The notes: generated from the sequence alone by a model not told the origin. A stretch of DNA of 64,000 bases from Pedobacter sp. Leaf41 (GCF_001422545.1 NZ_LMLE01000009.1:124001-188000); one strand, 5' to 3'; positions 44,925 through 54,645 are shown, counted from the first letter of the stretch. Made by a program: numbers and translations.

Positions 44925-45467
44925 AATAAATTTGGGGTAAAAATGGCGATGAAACCTGGTTAAAGAAATTTAACAGCGATAAGATTTGAATAATTTTGTT
45001 TCATCAGGCTGCAAAGATAAGAAAATTGGTTAACTGTTTGAACTGGTTAATGTTTTAATCTTTAATAGCGTTACCCGTTCAAATCTTAAATCACGTTTAG
45101 AAAAGCAACTGCAGTAGTTCATCGGTAAAAGCAGTCCCGCCATTTATTACAATCTTTTTGTTAAAGCTTCTGCGTTACCTAAACTAGTACAACAAAAAGT
45201 ATTTCCATTGCTGTCGGGTTTAAATAACATCTCTATTATTTCTTGGGATAGTTTTAAAACCCACCGCTTTAAAATGTTTCATTTTCAGGTTTCAATTTTA
45301 CCACATAGGACTACCATACCCGATGAAAAACTGAACATTCATTTCCAGATATTTAACTTTGATTACCTAAATTATTAAATGAAAACTAAAAATCATACCT
45401 ATTTTTGTGCTAAAATTGTTAGCTTTAATCATCCCTCCAACTAAAGCAAACCAAAATCTTAATACCG
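44925..45467. other. Intergenic region between prfC and the helicase gene
   Basis: This is a non-coding region of 543 nt with promoter-like boxes for both flanking genes: TATCTTTG on the minus strand at 45013-45020 (prfC) and TATTTTTG on the plus strand at 45400-45407 (helicase, 60 nt before its ATG). A 21-codon ORF at about 45379-45443 overlaps the latter box and is probably chance. Nothing else is recognised. Confidence 0.5.
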
Positions 45468-47738
45468 ATGCCACAACTGGAAGAAACTTCTATGCCAGCA
45501 GAAATTGCTGCAAAGTTTGTCAATTACACTTCAAAACATGTTTTCTTAACTGGAAAAGCAGGAACAGGTAAAACTACTTTCCTGCGGAAATTGATTTCGC
45601 TTACGCACAAGAAGGCGCTGATTTGTGCCCCAACTGGTATTGCTGCAATTAATGCTGCCGGTGTAACCATTCATTCTTTATTTCAATTGCCTTTCGGAGC
45701 ATTTTTTCCTGATGCGGCGGGTAATCTAATCAATCAAAATATTACCTTCAATTTTAATACGCCGCGAACCATTGTGAAGCACCTCAATATGCAGGGCAAC
45801 AAAAAGCGCATGATTCAGGAGCTTGAATTGCTGGTGATTGATGAAGTGAGTATGCTCCGTGCCGACATGCTAGACGCGATTGACTTCTCGCTAAGGTACA
45901 TTCGGAGAAACAGAAACGTGCCTTTTGGCGGTGTGCAATTGCTATTTATTGGCGACTTACACCAGTTGCCGCCAGTAGTAAAAAACGACGAATGGCGGGT
46001 GATGGCTGGTTTCTACAAGAGCATTTATTTTTTTGATGCACTGGCCTTACAAAATAGTCCGCCAGTGTATATCGAGCTGGATAAAATTTACCGTCAGGAT
46101 GATGCCGTATTTATTGATTTGTTAAATAACCTGCGCAACAACAAGATTACGCCCGAAGATACCGCTTTGCTGCGCCAGCATTTTAAACAAGATTTTAAGC
46201 CTGCGGCCGATGAAAACTATATCACTTTAACTACGCACAACAATAAAGCTGATACCATTAACCGTGAAAGGCTAACGCAGTTGAAAACAAAGTCGTATTT
46301 TTTTGATGCGAAAGTTACCGGCGAGTTTAATGAATACGCTTACCCTAATGAAAAAAGTTTAGAGCTGAAAGTTGGTGCTCAGGTCATGTTTATCAAAAAT
46401 GATATGACTGCCGAAAAGCGCTATTATAATGGAAAAATCGGGGTTGTGCACCACATTGAAAAGGATATTATCGAAATAGAACTCCCTGATGAGCGAACGG
46501 TAATTGCCGTTTCGCCCTACACCTGGGAAAATGTAAAATACAAACTCAACGAAGCTACAAATGAAATTGCAGAAAATGTGACGGGCTCTTTTGTCCAATA
46601 TCCGCTAAAATTGGCATGGGCAATTACTGTTCATAAAAGTCAGGGTTTAACTTTTGATAAAGCAATAATTGATATCGGGGATGCCTTTGCGCCTGGCCAA
46701 GCATACGTAGCATTATCGCGTTTGCGCTCGCTGAAAGGATTGGTACTTACTTCGCATTTGCGAGAGAATGGTTTGCAGCAAGATCAGAACATTCACTATT
46801 TCTCCAGCACAAAACAACCTGCAGAGATATTAACCCAACAAATAAGCGTTGAGAGTTACGATTTTATCAGAAGTTATTTACTGGCTGCATTCGACTTAAA
46901 CCTGGTTCGCTACTACATGAAAGAGCATGTGGAAACTTTCGATAAAAGCGAGGCAAAATCTACCAAACAGCGGTATGATAGCTGGACTATGGATTTGTAC
47001 AAGGAATTTCAGAAAACCACTTCCACAGCTGATACATTTCTAAATCAACTGAAGGGCTTATTCGCCGAACAAACCGAGCATACCTTATTTAATGTTTCGA
47101 AAAGAGTTGAAGCTGCACTAAAATATTTCAATCCGCTTATTAAAACTGTATCAGATAAACTATTAGCACAAATTGAATCCATTAAGGAAGAGAAGGGAAT
47201 CAAAACTTACTTAACCGAATTGCTTGAACTGGAAATTTTAGTTTATGAACAATTGAAAAAAATGCACAAAAGCAAAGCATTACTCAGTGCGATTATTAAT
47301 GGAAAAGAATTTAGCAAAGCCGATACTGACAAACTGTTGAACCTGGCTGAACGAAATGAGCAGTTGCAGAAGGCCATTCAACTGAAAGGCCAGGTTTTAA
47401 AAGTGAAATCGGCTGTTGAGAAGAAAAAGAAAGAGCCAAAAGTTGATACAAAATTAATCAGTTTTGAGCTTTACGAACAAGGTAAAACATTGGAGGAAAT
47501 TGCAAAAGAAAGAGGTTTTTCTGTTGGTACAATTGAGGGCCACCTGGCTTATTACGTGTCTACGCAGCAAATAGATGTATCGAAGTTGGTTAAGCCTAAC
47601 AAAATTAGAAATATTGCTGACGCGGTTGAGAGCCAGAAAACAAAATCGATGGCTACGATCAGAGACTTTTTAGGAAAAGATTATTCATTTGGAGAGATTA
47701 AACTGGTGTTGGCTTCTTTGTTCCCATCAGAGGAGTAG
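45468..47738 (+). CDS. Pif1/RecD-like superfamily I helicase with C-terminal HTH
   Basis: 756 residues. Motif I is LTGKAGTGKTTFLRK near 28-42, with Ia APTGIAAINAAGVTIHS, motif II LLVIDEVSMLRADM near 124, motif III GGVQLLFIGDLHQLPPV and motif VI AITVHKSQGLTFDKAIID near 390, followed by ALSRLRSL. The last 100 residues form a winged HTH (YEQGKTLEEIAKERGFSVGTI) of the HTH_40/RQC-like kind. The Pif1-like core is a 5'-3' DNA helicase for replication or recombination intermediates. This domain pair is common in Bacteroidota. Confidence 0.88.
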   Translation: MPQLEETSMPAEIAAKFVNYTSKHVFLTGKAGTGKTTFLRKLISLTHKKALICAPTGIAAINAAGVTIHSLFQLPFGAFFPDAAGNLINQNITFNFNTPRTIVKHLNMQGNKKRMIQELELLVIDEVSMLRADMLDAIDFSLRYIRRNRNVPFGGVQLLFIGDLHQLPPVVKNDEWRVMAGFYKSIYFFDALALQNSPPVYIELDKIYRQDDAVFIDLLNNLRNNKITPEDTALLRQHFKQDFKPAADENYITLTTHNNKADTINRERLTQLKTKSYFFDAKVTGEFNEYAYPNEKSLELKVGAQVMFIKNDMTAEKRYYNGKIGVVHHIEKDIIEIELPDERTVIAVSPYTWENVKYKLNEATNEIAENVTGSFVQYPLKLAWAITVHKSQGLTFDKAIIDIGDAFAPGQAYVALSRLRSLKGLVLTSHLRENGLQQDQNIHYFSSTKQPAEILTQQISVESYDFIRSYLLAAFDLNLVRYYMKEHVETFDKSEAKSTKQRYDSWTMDLYKEFQKTTSTADTFLNQLKGLFAEQTEHTLFNVSKRVEAALKYFNPLIKTVSDKLLAQIESIKEEKGIKTYLTELLELEILVYEQLKKMHKSKALLSAIINGKEFSKADTDKLLNLAERNEQLQKAIQLKGQVLKVKSAVEKKKKEPKVDTKLISFELYEQGKTLEEIAKERGFSVGTIEGHLAYYVSTQQIDVSKLVKPNKIRNIADAVESQKTKSMATIRDFLGKDYSFGEIKLVLASLFPSEE

Positions 47739-47746
47739 GTCATTCC

Positions 47747-47790
47747 TTAACCGCAAAGAACACCAAGAAAAAAGGCGCAAAGAACAAAGT
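47747..47790. repeat. Left word-repeat arm of the GxxExxY cassette
   Basis: The arm starts TTAACCGCAAAG and repeats GCAAAG/CCAAGA-type words, roughly 9 nt apart. It starts 8 nt after the helicase stop codon and ends 13 nt before the GxxExxY start. Confidence 0.65.
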
Positions 47791-47803
47791 TAGATTCAAT
47801 ATT

Positions 47804-48180
47804 ATGGATGAGAATGAATTATCGAGAGTTGTAATAGGTTTGGCTATTGAAGTACATAATGCGTTAGGGCCAGGTCTATTAGAAAGTGCCCATAAAGAAT
47901 GTTTATTTTACAAAATAGCTAAAGCTGGATTTTTTGTTGAAAAGGAAAAGGTAATGCCTTTAATTTTCGAAGAAGTAAAGCTCGAGTGTGGCTATAGAAT
48001 TGATATTTTGGTAGAAAAAAATTAGTGCTCGAATTGAAAAGCGTTGAAACCTTGAATGATGTACATTTGGCGCAAACATTAACTTATATGAAGTTAGGAA
48101 ATTATAAATTAGGGCTTTTGATGAATTTCAACGTAAGCCGTTTAAAAGACGGTTTAAAACGTGTTGCCAATGGCTTGTAA
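47804..48180 (+). pseudogene. GxxExxY protein gene interrupted at an A7 run
   Basis: The first frame (73 residues) has the family signature in GPGLLESAHKECLFY near 27-41 and CGYRIDILVE near the end, then stops at 48023-48025. One base back, the frame continues with the standard family C-terminus (LVLELKSVETLN, then AQTLTYMKLGNYKLGLLMNFN) to a TAA at 48178-48180, giving about 125 residues, the normal family length. The join is at an A7 run (48015-48021). This is also a canonical -1 slippery site (A AAA AAT) followed directly by TAG. It could be a deletion, a base-call error or a shift site. GxxExxY proteins are PD-(D/E)XK-like of unknown role. Inverted repeat arms enclose the gene. Confidence 0.8.
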
Positions 48181-48181
48181 G

Positions 48182-48226
48182 TTTTCTTTGTTTCTTTGCG
48201 AAAAACTTTGCGAACTTTGCGGTTAA
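48182..48226. repeat. Right word-repeat arm of the GxxExxY cassette
   Basis: The arm is built of TTTGCGNNN-type 9-mers. Its reverse complement starts TTAACCGCAAAG, identical to the left arm for 12 nt. It begins 1 nt after the GxxExxY stop and ends immediately before the ATG of the sprT-like gene. Confidence 0.7.
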
Positions 48227-48832
48227 ATGGAGAAAGTTGATTTGTTAGCGCAATATATGCCTGCTCAGGCGGCGCCGCTAATTGCAAAGTGGATAGATTA
48301 TTTTCAATGCGAGTTTAAAATCGCTAAAACCCGTTCCACAAAACTTGGTGATTACCGCCACCCTTACCGCGACAAGGGACACCGCATTTCTGTAAATTTT
48401 AATTTAAATCATTACGCTTTTCTGGTTACCACAGTTCATGAATTTGCCCATTTACTCACCTGGAACGAATTCAAAAACAAAGTAAAACCTCATGGTTTGG
48501 AGTGGAAAAAAAACTTCCAAAGAATGATGGTTCCATTTTTTGATATGAATATTTTCCCTGCTGATATTCATCAGGCTATTGATAATTACATGTCTAACCC
48601 TGCTGCATCGAGCTGTTCAGATTTGCATTTATCAAGAGCTTTGAAAAAGTACGATTCTAATACCGTTGAAACGCTGCATTTAGAACAACTTCCGGTCAAT
48701 ACGATATTTAAAATAAAAGATGGCCGTCGGTTTACTAAAGGCGAACGCATTCGAAAACGCTACCGCTGTGTATGTTTAGATGATAAAAGAATCTATCTTT
48801 TTAATCCACTAGCAGAAGTTTTTGTGGTTTAG
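48227..48832 (+). CDS. SprT-like zinc metallopeptidase-domain protein
   Basis: 201 residues. The metal site is in TVHEFAHLLTW (HExxH, near residues 79-89), in the usual SprT context after HRISVNFNLNHY. The C-terminal half (GRRFTKGERIRKRYRCVCL) replaces the zinc-ribbon of SprT with a basic segment. Related Spartan-type proteins act on DNA-protein crosslinks, but the bacterial role is unproven. The ATG directly abuts the repeat arm of the GxxExxY cassette. Confidence 0.85.
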   Translation: MEKVDLLAQYMPAQAAPLIAKWIDYFQCEFKIAKTRSTKLGDYRHPYRDKGHRISVNFNLNHYAFLVTTVHEFAHLLTWNEFKNKVKPHGLEWKKNFQRMMVPFFDMNIFPADIHQAIDNYMSNPAASSCSDLHLSRALKKYDSNTVETLHLEQLPVNTIFKIKDGRRFTKGERIRKRYRCVCLDDKRIYLFNPLAEVFVV

Positions 48833-48836
48833 TTGT

Positions 48837-50474
48837 TTAAACAAACTCGAACTTATCACCATCAAACAAACCCTTATCGCTTAACTTTAAACGTGGAATA
48901 ACCAGCAACGCCATAAACGAAAGCGTCATAAATGGAGCAAGCAAAGTAGATCCCAATTCTTTTGCAAACCTATCTATGCTAGTATAGCTTTCTGCAACTT
49001 TATATCCATCTTGATTGCTCATTAAACCCGCTACTGGCAAAGCCAAAACTTCTACCCTTCCGTTTCCAAGTGCAACTACGCCACCAGTTTTTTCAATAAC
49101 ATGGTTTACGGCTTCACAAATACTTTTATCATCTACCCCTACAGCAATAATGTTGTGACTATCGTGAGCAACGCTTGATGCAATCGCCCCATTTTTGAGT
49201 CCGAAATTTTTGACGAATGATATTGCAACAGGTGCATCGTGATAGCGATTAACCACCACCATCTTCAAAACATCGTTTTCTAAATCACTAACAACACTAC
49301 CATTAGACACTTTTGGTTTGGCAGCAATCCGATTGGTAATTAATTGTCCATCCAGTGCTTCAATTACCGCAAGTTCTTCCTCTCCTTTGAAAGGATAAAT
49401 GAAATCTTCCTCTATTTTCGGGCTACAAGCAAAATGATTGACAGATTTTGCATCTTCAATATGTGTTGCCCAATTACCCACTGTTCTGCCGTTTTCGGCA
49501 AGCAAAGCGCCATCAATATAAGTTTGCTTCACGTTAAAGCTTGTCAAATCTTCAATAACGATAAAATCTGCCGCATCGCCAATTTGCAAAGCGCCGACAT
49601 CAAGTTTATAGTGAAGAATAGGATTGAGACAAGCGGCCTGCAGTACTTTAAACACATCCACCCCTTTGGCAACCGCTCTGGCACAAAGTGCATTGATATG
49701 ATTTTCTACCAAACTATCCGGATGCTTATCATCGCTGCAAAACATCATCATCTCAGGCCAATCGTTTAGCAAATCGATCAACGCTTCGAAATTTTTAGCA
49801 GCACTGCCCTCACGGATGAGGATTTTCATTCCGCGTTGCAATTTATCCAACGCTTCTTCTGCAGTAAAACATTCGTGATCGGTAGAAATCCCTGCATCTA
49901 TATATTGCTGAACAGTATCGCCCCTCAAACCCGGCGCATGCCCATCAACTGGTTTCCCCAACTCATGCGCAGCAGCAATTTTCTTTAAAACCTCATCATC
50001 TTTGTAAAGCACACCCGGAAAATTCATCATTTCACTGAGGTATTTTATTTCTGGTCGCTCCAACAGCGACCGAACATCTTTGTGGTTCAATTCTGCCCCA
50101 GCGGTTTCAAAAATAGTTGCCGGAACACAGCTCGGAGCACCGAAGTTAAACTTGAAAGGAACAGTTTTGCCATTCTCAATCATAAATTCTACACCTTCCG
50201 AACCGCAGACATTCGCTATTTCGTGCGGATCGCTAATGGTAGATACCGTTCCATGAACGACAGCCAATCTTGCAAACTCGCTCGGAATTAGCATGCTACT
50301 TTCTATGTGGACGTGGCTATCAATAAATCCTGGGAGGATAAAATCAGCATCACTTTTGGCCTCGGAAAGTTTGGTAATATTTTTTATTTTGCCTTCTTCA
50401 ACTTCAACTTCTCCAAAGAAAATACTTCGCTTTCTGATATCAATAATGTTTCCCTCTACTTTAAAATTGCCCAT
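48837..50474 (-). CDS. ade: Adenine deaminase
   Basis: 545 residues of the amidohydrolase-type adenine deaminase. The metal-binding HVHIESS near residue 54 follows LPGFIDS, then [23 protein letters not shown] and [11 protein letters not shown] near 242 (all metal ligands). The C-terminal [18 protein letters not shown] is also typical. It converts adenine to hypoxanthine in purine salvage. Its 3' end is 4 nt from the convergent sprT-like gene. Confidence 0.95.
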   Translation of the reverse strand: MGNFKVEGNIIDIRKRSIFFGEVEVEEGKIKNITKLSEAKSDADFILPGFIDSHVHIESSMLIPSEFARLAVVHGTVSTISDPHEIANVCGSEGVEFMIENGKTVPFKFNFGAPSCVPATIFETAGAELNHKDVRSLLERPEIKYLSEMMNFPGVLYKDDEVLKKIAAAHELGKPVDGHAPGLRGDTVQQYIDAGISTDHECFTAEEALDKLQRGMKILIREGSAAKNFEALIDLLNDWPEMMMFCSDDKHPDSLVENHINALCARAVAKGVDVFKVLQAACLNPILHYKLDVGALQIGDAADFIVIEDLTSFNVKQTYIDGALLAENGRTVGNWATHIEDAKSVNHFACSPKIEEDFIYPFKGEEELAVIEALDGQLITNRIAAKPKVSNGSVVSDLENDVLKMVVVNRYHDAPVAISFVKNFGLKNGAIASSVAHDSHNIIAVGVDDKSICEAVNHVIEKTGGVVALGNGRVEVLALPVAGLMSNQDGYKVAESYTSIDRFAKELGSTLLAPFMTLSFMALLVIPRLKLSDKGLFDGDKFEFV

Positions 50475-50488
50475 AATTTTATATAATT

Positions 50489-50543
50489 AACCACGGATAA
50501 AAAGGATGAGCACGGATGAAAATATCTGTGTTAATCTGCGGTT
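50489..50543. repeat. Nine-mer word hairpin between ade and the E1 gene
   Basis: ACCACGGAT and AAAAAGGAT 9-mers on the left face ATCTGTGTT and AATCTGCGG on the right, as imperfect reverse complements. The element fills most of the 75-nt gap. It is related in style to the GxxExxY arms. Confidence 0.6.
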
Positions 50544-50549
50544 CTAATT

Positions 50550-52526
50550 TTAATATTTCAATAATTTATCAACTGTTTCTGCTAATCTCGCCTTGGCTAA
50601 AAAATCGTCTTCCAATATTTTGTTCATCGGTATTGCCGTATCCAAACTGGCACATCGCATTACTGGTGCATCGAGATAGGAAAAGCAATGTTCGCCAATC
50701 CATGCAGAAATTTCTGCACCGAAGCCACTGGTGAGAGTATCTTCATGTAAGATTAAAACTCTTCCTGTCGATTTTACTGCTTCGCTAACCGTTTCTTTAT
50801 CCCAGGGTTGAAGTGTTCTTAAATCAATTAGTGTAGCACCGCAATCCTGATTATTTTTGATAAAATCTAATCCCCAGTGAACGCCCAATCCGTAGGTAAT
50901 TATAGTAAACTTAGTACCAGAAGTTAACTTCACCGCCTTGCCAATTTCGGTGGTATAATAACCATCGGGAACTGCCGCGGTTAAACTTCTATATAAGTAC
51001 TTATGCTCGAAATAAAGCACTGGATTGGGATCTTCAATAGCAGCAAGAAGCAATCCTTTAGCATCTTCTGGAAACGCAGGATAAACTACCTTTAATCCTG
51101 GAGTTTTGGTAAACCAGGCCTCGTTGCTTTGTGAGTGGAATGGACCGGCACCCGTTCCTGCACCCGTTGGCATCCGAACCACAACGTCGGCTTTTTCGCC
51201 CCAACGGTAATGTGTTTTGGCCAAATTATTTACAATCTGGTTAAAACCAACCGTTACAAAATCTGCAAACTGCATTTCTACAACTGCCTTGTAACCGTTA
51301 ATAGACAAACCCAAACCAGCGCCGACAATAGCTGATTCGCAAATTGGTGTATTGCGAACTCGGCCCTTGCCATACTTGGCAGTAAACCCATCGGTTATTT
51401 TGAAAGCACCGCCATAATCAGCAATATCCTGCCCCATTAAAACGAGGTTTTGATATTTTTGCATGGCTAAATCTAATGCATCAGTGATGGCATCTAAATA
51501 TCTTTTTTCTGTTGAAGATTGACTTGGCGCAACAATAGTTTGTTCGTATGGAAAGTACATATCAAGCTCTTCCTGTTCAGCATTCGCTTTAGGCTCCGGC
51601 TCATTAAAGGCTTCTTCCACTTCTAACTCTATACTTCTTTTAATTTGAATTTTAATGTCGATCGCCGCATCGGTACTTAACACACCTTGCTCAATCAGGT
51701 ACGATTCATAATTATTCAACGGATCTTTCTTTTCCCATTCGTCGAATAATTCCTGAGGAACATATTTCGTGCCTGATGCCTCCTCGTGTCCACGCATTCT
51801 AAATGTTAAACACTCCACCAAAACAGGACGAGGGTCTTTTCGAAGCTCATTAGCCAATTGATTAATGGTATCATAAACTTCCAGAATATTGTTTCCATCT
51901 ATCTGAACGCCTTCAATTCCATAGCCAATCGCTTTATCAACCAGATTTTTACACTTAAACTGTTCAGATTTTGGTGTGGATAAACCATAGCCATTATTTT
52001 CTATCAGGAAAATAACAGGCAAATTCCAAACTGCTGCAACATTAACGGCTTCATGAAAATCCCCTTCACTTGTGGCTCCTTCCCCAGTGTATACCAACGT
52101 TACTTTTTGTTTTTTGTCTAAAATATCTGCCAGGGCAATACCATCAGCTAAAGCCATCTGCGGCCCAAGATGAGAGATCATTCCAATGATTTTATAATCC
52201 TGTGTTCCAAAGTGAAAGGAGCGATCTCGGCCTTTTGTAAAACCAGTCATTTTGCCTTGCCATTGCGCCATCAATTTTTCTAAGGGAATATCTCTTGTGG
52301 TGAAAACACCAAGATTGCGGTGCATGGGCAAAATATATTCATCTTGCTGCATGGCTAGTGTACTGCCAACAGCAATGGCTTCCTGCCCAATTCCTGAGAA
52401 CCATTTGCCAATTCTACCTTGCCGCAAAAGTTTAAGCATCTTTTCCTCAACCATTCGAGGATAAAGCAATCTTTTATATAAATTCAGTAAGAATTTGTCG
52501 TCTTTATCGCGGCGGTTGAAGTGCAT
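50550..52526 (-). CDS. Fused alpha-beta E1 component of a 2-oxoacid dehydrogenase
   Basis: About 658 residues. The N-terminal alpha half carries the ThDP motif GEGATSEGDFHEAVNVAAVW near 142-161, and FRMRGHEEAS. The C-terminal beta half starts near 345 (YLDAITDALDLAMQKYQNLV) with ESAIVGAGLGLSINGYKAVVEMQ, and ends with the beta C-terminal domain. In most bacteria the two halves are separate genes; this fusion is typical of Bacteroidota. The likely substrate is branched-chain 2-oxoacid or pyruvate. The start at 52526 avoids overlap with the upstream vapC. Confidence 0.9.
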   Translation of the reverse strand: MHFNRRDKDDKFLLNLYKRLLYPRMVEEKMLKLLRQGRIGKWFSGIGQEAIAVGSTLAMQQDEYILPMHRNLGVFTTRDIPLEKLMAQWQGKMTGFTKGRDRSFHFGTQDYKIIGMISHLGPQMALADGIALADILDKKQKVTLVYTGEGATSEGDFHEAVNVAAVWNLPVIFLIENNGYGLSTPKSEQFKCKNLVDKAIGYGIEGVQIDGNNILEVYDTINQLANELRKDPRPVLVECLTFRMRGHEEASGTKYVPQELFDEWEKKDPLNNYESYLIEQGVLSTDAAIDIKIQIKRSIELEVEEAFNEPEPKANAEQEELDMYFPYEQTIVAPSQSSTEKRYLDAITDALDLAMQKYQNLVLMGQDIADYGGAFKITDGFTAKYGKGRVRNTPICESAIVGAGLGLSINGYKAVVEMQFADFVTVGFNQIVNNLAKTHYRWGEKADVVVRMPTGAGTGAGPFHSQSNEAWFTKTPGLKVVYPAFPEDAKGLLLAAIEDPNPVLYFEHKYLYRSLTAAVPDGYYTTEIGKAVKLTSGTKFTIITYGLGVHWGLDFIKNNQDCGATLIDLRTLQPWDKETVSEAVKSTGRVLILHEDTLTSGFGAEISAWIGEHCFSYLDAPVMRCASLDTAIPMNKILEDDFLAKARLAETVDKLLKY

Positions 52527-52543
52527 ATGAATTTTGAAAACAG

Positions 52544-52927
52544 TTAAGAAATAGCCCAAGGATTAAGCACCTCAAGGTTTTGGATTCTCTTAAAATCTGC
52601 AGTATTCCTAGTGATTGAAATTAGGTTGTTGGCAAGTGCGGTAGCAGCAATTATCGCATCAGGAAGCTTAATGCTATATAATTTTCTAATTTCTATTATT
52701 TTTAGCACTACATCTTCTGCAAGATTAAAAACCCTAGATACACTAATGAAACCATTTAGTTCATTCAGTTGTTGATGCCCAATTTTTGGCCATGCAAGAA
52801 GTTCTATTCTAGAAATAATGGATAGTTGCATTTCAAGACTATCTAAAAAGGCAATTGCATTTTCGGGCAATTTATTTTCGAGATAATCAATTATTACATT
52901 TGTATCTACTAGATATCGCGTTCCCAT
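52544..52927 (-). CDS. vapC: VapC-type PIN-domain toxin
   Basis: 127 residues. The acidic PIN active site is YLVDTNVIIDYL (Asp8), SRIELLAW (Glu42 region), LPDAIIAATALA (Asp near 92) and ITRNTADF (Asp near 109). It would be a ribonuclease controlled by the small protein upstream, whose 3' end overlaps its start by 19 nt. It is inserted between lutB-like and the E1 gene on the same strand, 17 nt before E1. Confidence 0.88.
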   Translation of the reverse strand: MGTRYLVDTNVIIDYLENKLPENAIAFLDSLEMQLSIISRIELLAWPKIGHQQLNELNGFISVSRVFNLAEDVVLKIIEIRKLYSIKLPDAIIAATALANNLISITRNTADFKRIQNLEVLNPWAIS

Positions 52928-53145
52928 TCGTTTCTACTATCAACTACATGTTGTTGAAACTCTTGATATTGCTTCGCGGTCAAATTTAGAGAACCCCGAA
53001 AATCAGAAGGCTTTTTTTTAGATTTTTCAATTTCATCTACCTCATCAATGGCATAAAGCAAAACCTCAATTTTTTTTCCAATATAAGCTTCTGGAACATG
53101 AATAGAAATACTTTCTTTATCAGGCGTTATAATTGTTCGTACCAT
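52909..53145 (-). CDS. VapB-type antitoxin
   Basis: About 78 residues. The N-terminal half (TIITPDKESISIHVPEAYIGKKIEVLLY) is an AbrB/SpoVT-like strand pattern, and the C-terminal half is helical and acidic, ending NEWERDI. The first ATG is at 53145; a TTG two codons earlier is unlikely. It overlaps vapC by 19 nt, the normal arrangement of type II pairs in which the antitoxin gene is first. Repression of its own promoter is presumed. Confidence 0.8.
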   Translation of the reverse strand: MVRTIITPDKESISIHVPEAYIGKKIEVLLYAIDEVDEIEKSKKKPSDFRGSLNLTAKQYQEFQQHVVDSRNEWERDI

Positions 53146-53181
53146 AATCAAATATACTAAAATTTATTTTGCCTATTTTCG

Positions 53182-54570
53182 CTACTCCTCCTTATTCTTC
53201 TTCAATTCCTCCCACTGTTTTGCAAAAGACTTATCGGCCACTTTAGGCATTTCACGGTATTTCCCCCAACTTTTTTTAAAGAATGATTTTAGCATAAAGT
53301 TCTTGAATTTTCCCCCGAAAAAATCCATCCACTTACGTTTTTGCATCATTCGGTTAAACATTCCCCAACCCATTTCTTCTACTTTGCCATTTTCATGTGT
53401 TGAAGCCGCGTCTCTGCGGTTAAGAAGTAACATTTTGTGAATATCGATTTTCACAGGACAAACTTCAGAGCACTTTCCGCATAAACTAGAGGCGTAACTT
53501 AAGTGTTTAAACTCTTCCATGCCTTTTAAATGCGGCGTAATCACCGAGCCGATAGGGCCGCTGTAAGTGGTGTTGTAAGTATGGCCGCCAATATTTTTAT
53601 AAACCGGACATGCATTTAAACAGGCGCCACAGCGAATGCAATACAAACCCTGACGCTGGTCTTTTTGAGCCAATAAATTTGTACGTCCATTATCTAAAAG
53701 GATAACATACATTTCTTCTGGCCCATCCGTTTCATTTGGTTGGCGTGGGCCGCTTAAAATGGTATTGTAAACCGTTAAGTTTTGCCCAGTTCCATGCGAA
53801 GCTAACAACGGCCAAAACAAATCCAAATCAGCCATTGACGGAATGATTTTTTCGATCCCTACAATTGCAATATGAATTTTTGGAAAGGTGGTGCTCAATC
53901 TGGCATTTCCTTCATTTTCAGTAATGGCAATGCTTCCTGTATCAGCAATCAGAAAATTACCGCCACTAATCCCAATATCAGCATTTAAATATTTATCACG
54001 AAGCAATTCCCTCGCTTTTTGAACCAGCTGAGGTGGCGTAGCATCTACTGGTGTACCAAATTTATCATGAAACAACTGTGCGATGTCGGTAGCACTTAAG
54101 TGCATGGCTGGCGTTACAATATGGTAAGGGGCTTGCCCCAATAACTGAACAATGTACTCTCCCAAATCACTTTCTAGTGATTCGATTCCGTTTTCGGCAA
54201 GAAAATCGTTGATGTGAATTTCTTCGGTGGTCATCGATTTTGATTTGATAACCGATTTCCCGCCATTCCGTTTGATGATATTTAAGATTTCCTGCTGTGC
54301 CTCTGCTGCATCATTCGCCCAAATCACCTTGCCCCCCCGACGTTGGAAATTTGACTCGAACTCCGGCAGATATTTATCAAGATTTTCCATCACACGCCAT
54401 TTGATAACATGTGCTTTTCTTTTTGATGCCTCCAGGTTTTCGAATTTAGATAAACCGCGTTCTACTGCAGTATTGTATTTACCAATATTAAAATTAATGG
54501 TTTTACGATGCGGTAGATCGAACGCTTTTTTATCAGATTTCTCTAAAAATTCATCGGCAGTTTTCATCAT
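53182..54570 (-). CDS. LutB/LldF-type iron-sulfur protein
   Basis: 462 residues (a second ATG lies one codon in, at 54567). The N-terminal LUD domain (SMTTEEIHINDFLAENGIE near 111) is followed by two 4Fe-4S motifs, CIRCGACLNACPVYK near 309 and CGKCSEVCPVKI near 360. Such proteins are the middle subunit of the lactate utilisation complex LutABC. No lutA or lutC lies beside it here. VapBC follows on the same strand. Confidence 0.9.
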   Translation of the reverse strand: MMKTADEFLEKSDKKAFDLPHRKTINFNIGKYNTAVERGLSKFENLEASKRKAHVIKWRVMENLDKYLPEFESNFQRRGGKVIWANDAAEAQQEILNIIKRNGGKSVIKSKSMTTEEIHINDFLAENGIESLESDLGEYIVQLLGQAPYHIVTPAMHLSATDIAQLFHDKFGTPVDATPPQLVQKARELLRDKYLNADIGISGGNFLIADTGSIAITENEGNARLSTTFPKIHIAIVGIEKIIPSMADLDLFWPLLASHGTGQNLTVYNTILSGPRQPNETDGPEEMYVILLDNGRTNLLAQKDQRQGLYCIRCGACLNACPVYKNIGGHTYNTTYSGPIGSVITPHLKGMEEFKHLSYASSLCGKCSEVCPVKIDIHKMLLLNRRDAASTHENGKVEEMGWGMFNRMMQKRKWMDFFGGKFKNFMLKSFFKKSWGKYREMPKVADKSFAKQWEELKKNKEE

Positions 54571-54619
54571 ATTTCAAAGATAGGAATTTCTATTGCCACC
54601 AAAAGTATTGTGCATAAAA

Positions 54620-54645
54620 AAGCCCCGATTCGTAAATCGGGGCTT
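54620..54645 (-). terminator. Terminator of the M28 peptidase gene
   Basis: An 11-bp GC-rich stem (54620-54630 with 54635-54645) has a 4-nt loop and is followed by T residues on the minus strand. It lies 15 nt after the stop codon at 54660. Confidence 0.85.

Noticed and set aside
45379..45443. 21-codon ORF upstream of the helicase gene
   Set aside because: Overlaps the -7 box, is not followed by a terminator, and shows no biased codons; probably chance.
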